A stretch of 64,000 nucleotides of DNA from Monosporascus cannonballus (lineage: Eukaryota; Ascomycota; Sordariomycetes; Xylariales), in contig QJNS01000068.1 of NCBI GenBank assembly GCA_004154925.1, positions 62,001 through 126,000 on the forward strand. Reading direction: 5' to 3'. Of this stretch, positions 63,331 to 64,000 are shown piece by piece. The position numbers and the translations under genes were made by a program. How positions within the stretch are numbered: the first letter of the stretch is position 1; every line of letters begins with the position of its first letter. Under the pieces are notes generated by a model. That model saw only the letters and a list, made by a program, of their open reading frames with translations. It was not told the DNA's origin and searched no databases.

Positions 63331-63507
63331 GAAAACATTTGGAAGGCAGGTACTCTTACCTATGGGTGGCGGTCGGGCTGCCAATGAGATCAAACAACTA
63401 ACCCCGAGTCCTTCAAGCCGTTGTAACCGGCAAGCGGGCTAGTCACTCCCCAGAGACTGCTTGGGTATCCCTGACGCCGTTGCTATCAGGCAGAAAGGGA
63501 ACAATGT

Positions 63508-63846
63508 CTAGGTGTCCTGCCTATAGACGCATGAGAACATCCTGATGCTCATGGGGTAGGCTCTGGATGTCGGTGATGATCTGCTCACCTTGAACAGGTG
63601 ATATAAGCTAGAGATCATCGGTATGAACATCACCACGACGTAGCTGCATCCAACGGCATAAAATATGCAACGGCACTCCCAGAACGTATAGCAGTAATCG
63701 GCTTGGATGACCCAGAAGAGGGTTCCGCAGAGCTTGAAGGGGATGGCGAACATACAGGCGACGTATAACGGCAGGAGACAGACGAATGGCTCCGTCGCCA
63801 ACATGTGCAGGGGTCGCAGGATCATAATTTCGATGGGGCTCATCAC
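63508..63846 (-). pseudogene. Fragment of an MFS (DHA1-type) transporter
   Basis: The frame of 112 codons starts MMSPIEIMILRPLHMLATEP, which matches the loop before helix 7 of fungal drug/polyamine MFS proteins (RP-xx-LxxEP). It continues with FVCLLPLYVACMFAI and YVVVMFIPMISSLYHLF as hydrophobic segments. Neither the N-terminal six helices nor the conserved C-terminus is nearby. It ends near a stop with no continuation. It is best read as a truncated, diverging remnant. Confidence 0.45.
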
Positions 63847-64000
63847 GAGTCTCGAATGTAAGAAGAGGCTCTTCAGATAAGATCTTCAGGCCCTTGGACA
63901 GTGTTGAATCCCAAAAGGTGGGCTCGAACCATCGTTAGTTCCAGCTTATTTAGCTATTTATGGTTGCATTCTGACAGATAGACTCTGGGATGCATACAGT

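Noticed and set aside
63910..63990. Minus-strand sequence GGTTCGAGCCC with a possible acceptor pairing (CCCAGAG with TTTTGGG), like a tRNA
   Set aside because: No D-arm motif and no convincing anticodon stem in the 81 bases between. The T-stem has a mismatch.

Overview
The window is nuclear DNA of a filamentous ascomycete (Pezizomycotina, most likely a Sordariomycete). Genes have short GT-AG introns of mostly 45-100 bases with CTAAC-type branch sites. The gene set is fungal (one-piece isopropylmalate isomerase, KatG, Erj5-type J protein, TXNL1-like thioredoxin-PITH protein, small Zn2Cys6 protein). A 21.7-kb AT-rich block shows the one-sided C-to-T and G-to-A decay expected of repeat-induced point mutation (RIP).

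Left arm (1-10.3 kb): the 5' part of an unrecognised gene on the minus strand, an imperfect inverted repeat, an eight-exon GH78 alpha-L-rhamnosidase, a small Cys-rich hypothetical gene, and LEU1, whose start lies about 235 bases from the AT-rich block.

AT-rich block (10.3-32.0 kb): no living gene. It decomposes into a nest. A chromodomain-type Ty3/Gypsy element (12822-19702, TSD TAAAA, 388-base LTRs) sits inside an older relative (LTRs at 12131 and 25519). A Ty1/Copia element on the minus strand (25748-31244, TSD AATAC, 163-base LTRs) sits inside the 3' LTR of that older element. The whole block is bracketed by a 28-base terminal inverted repeat with hAT-like CAG(A/G)G ends. Taking out the retroelements leaves about 2.4 kb, the size of an ordinary DNA transposon.

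Right flank of the block (32-37 kb): two decayed genes, an uncharacterised secreted-type family and an MFS sugar transporter, both with inactivating changes. LEU1 on the other side is intact.

Right arm (37-64 kb): ERJ5-like J protein, a short-chain dehydrogenase with two unusually long introns, a small secreted protein, intronless catalase-peroxidase katG, a decayed ankyrin-repeat gene, a PRA1-family gene only 65 bases upstream of a disordered-protein gene, an SR-rich membrane protein, a MITE-like inverted repeat, a second J-domain protein, a thioredoxin-PITH protein, a short Zn2Cys6 protein, and remnants of a SET-domain gene and of an MFS transporter at the end. The intact genes are mostly housekeeping: leucine synthesis, peroxide removal, ER and cytosolic protein folding, redox and membrane traffic. 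They are interspersed with accessory genes that are decaying.
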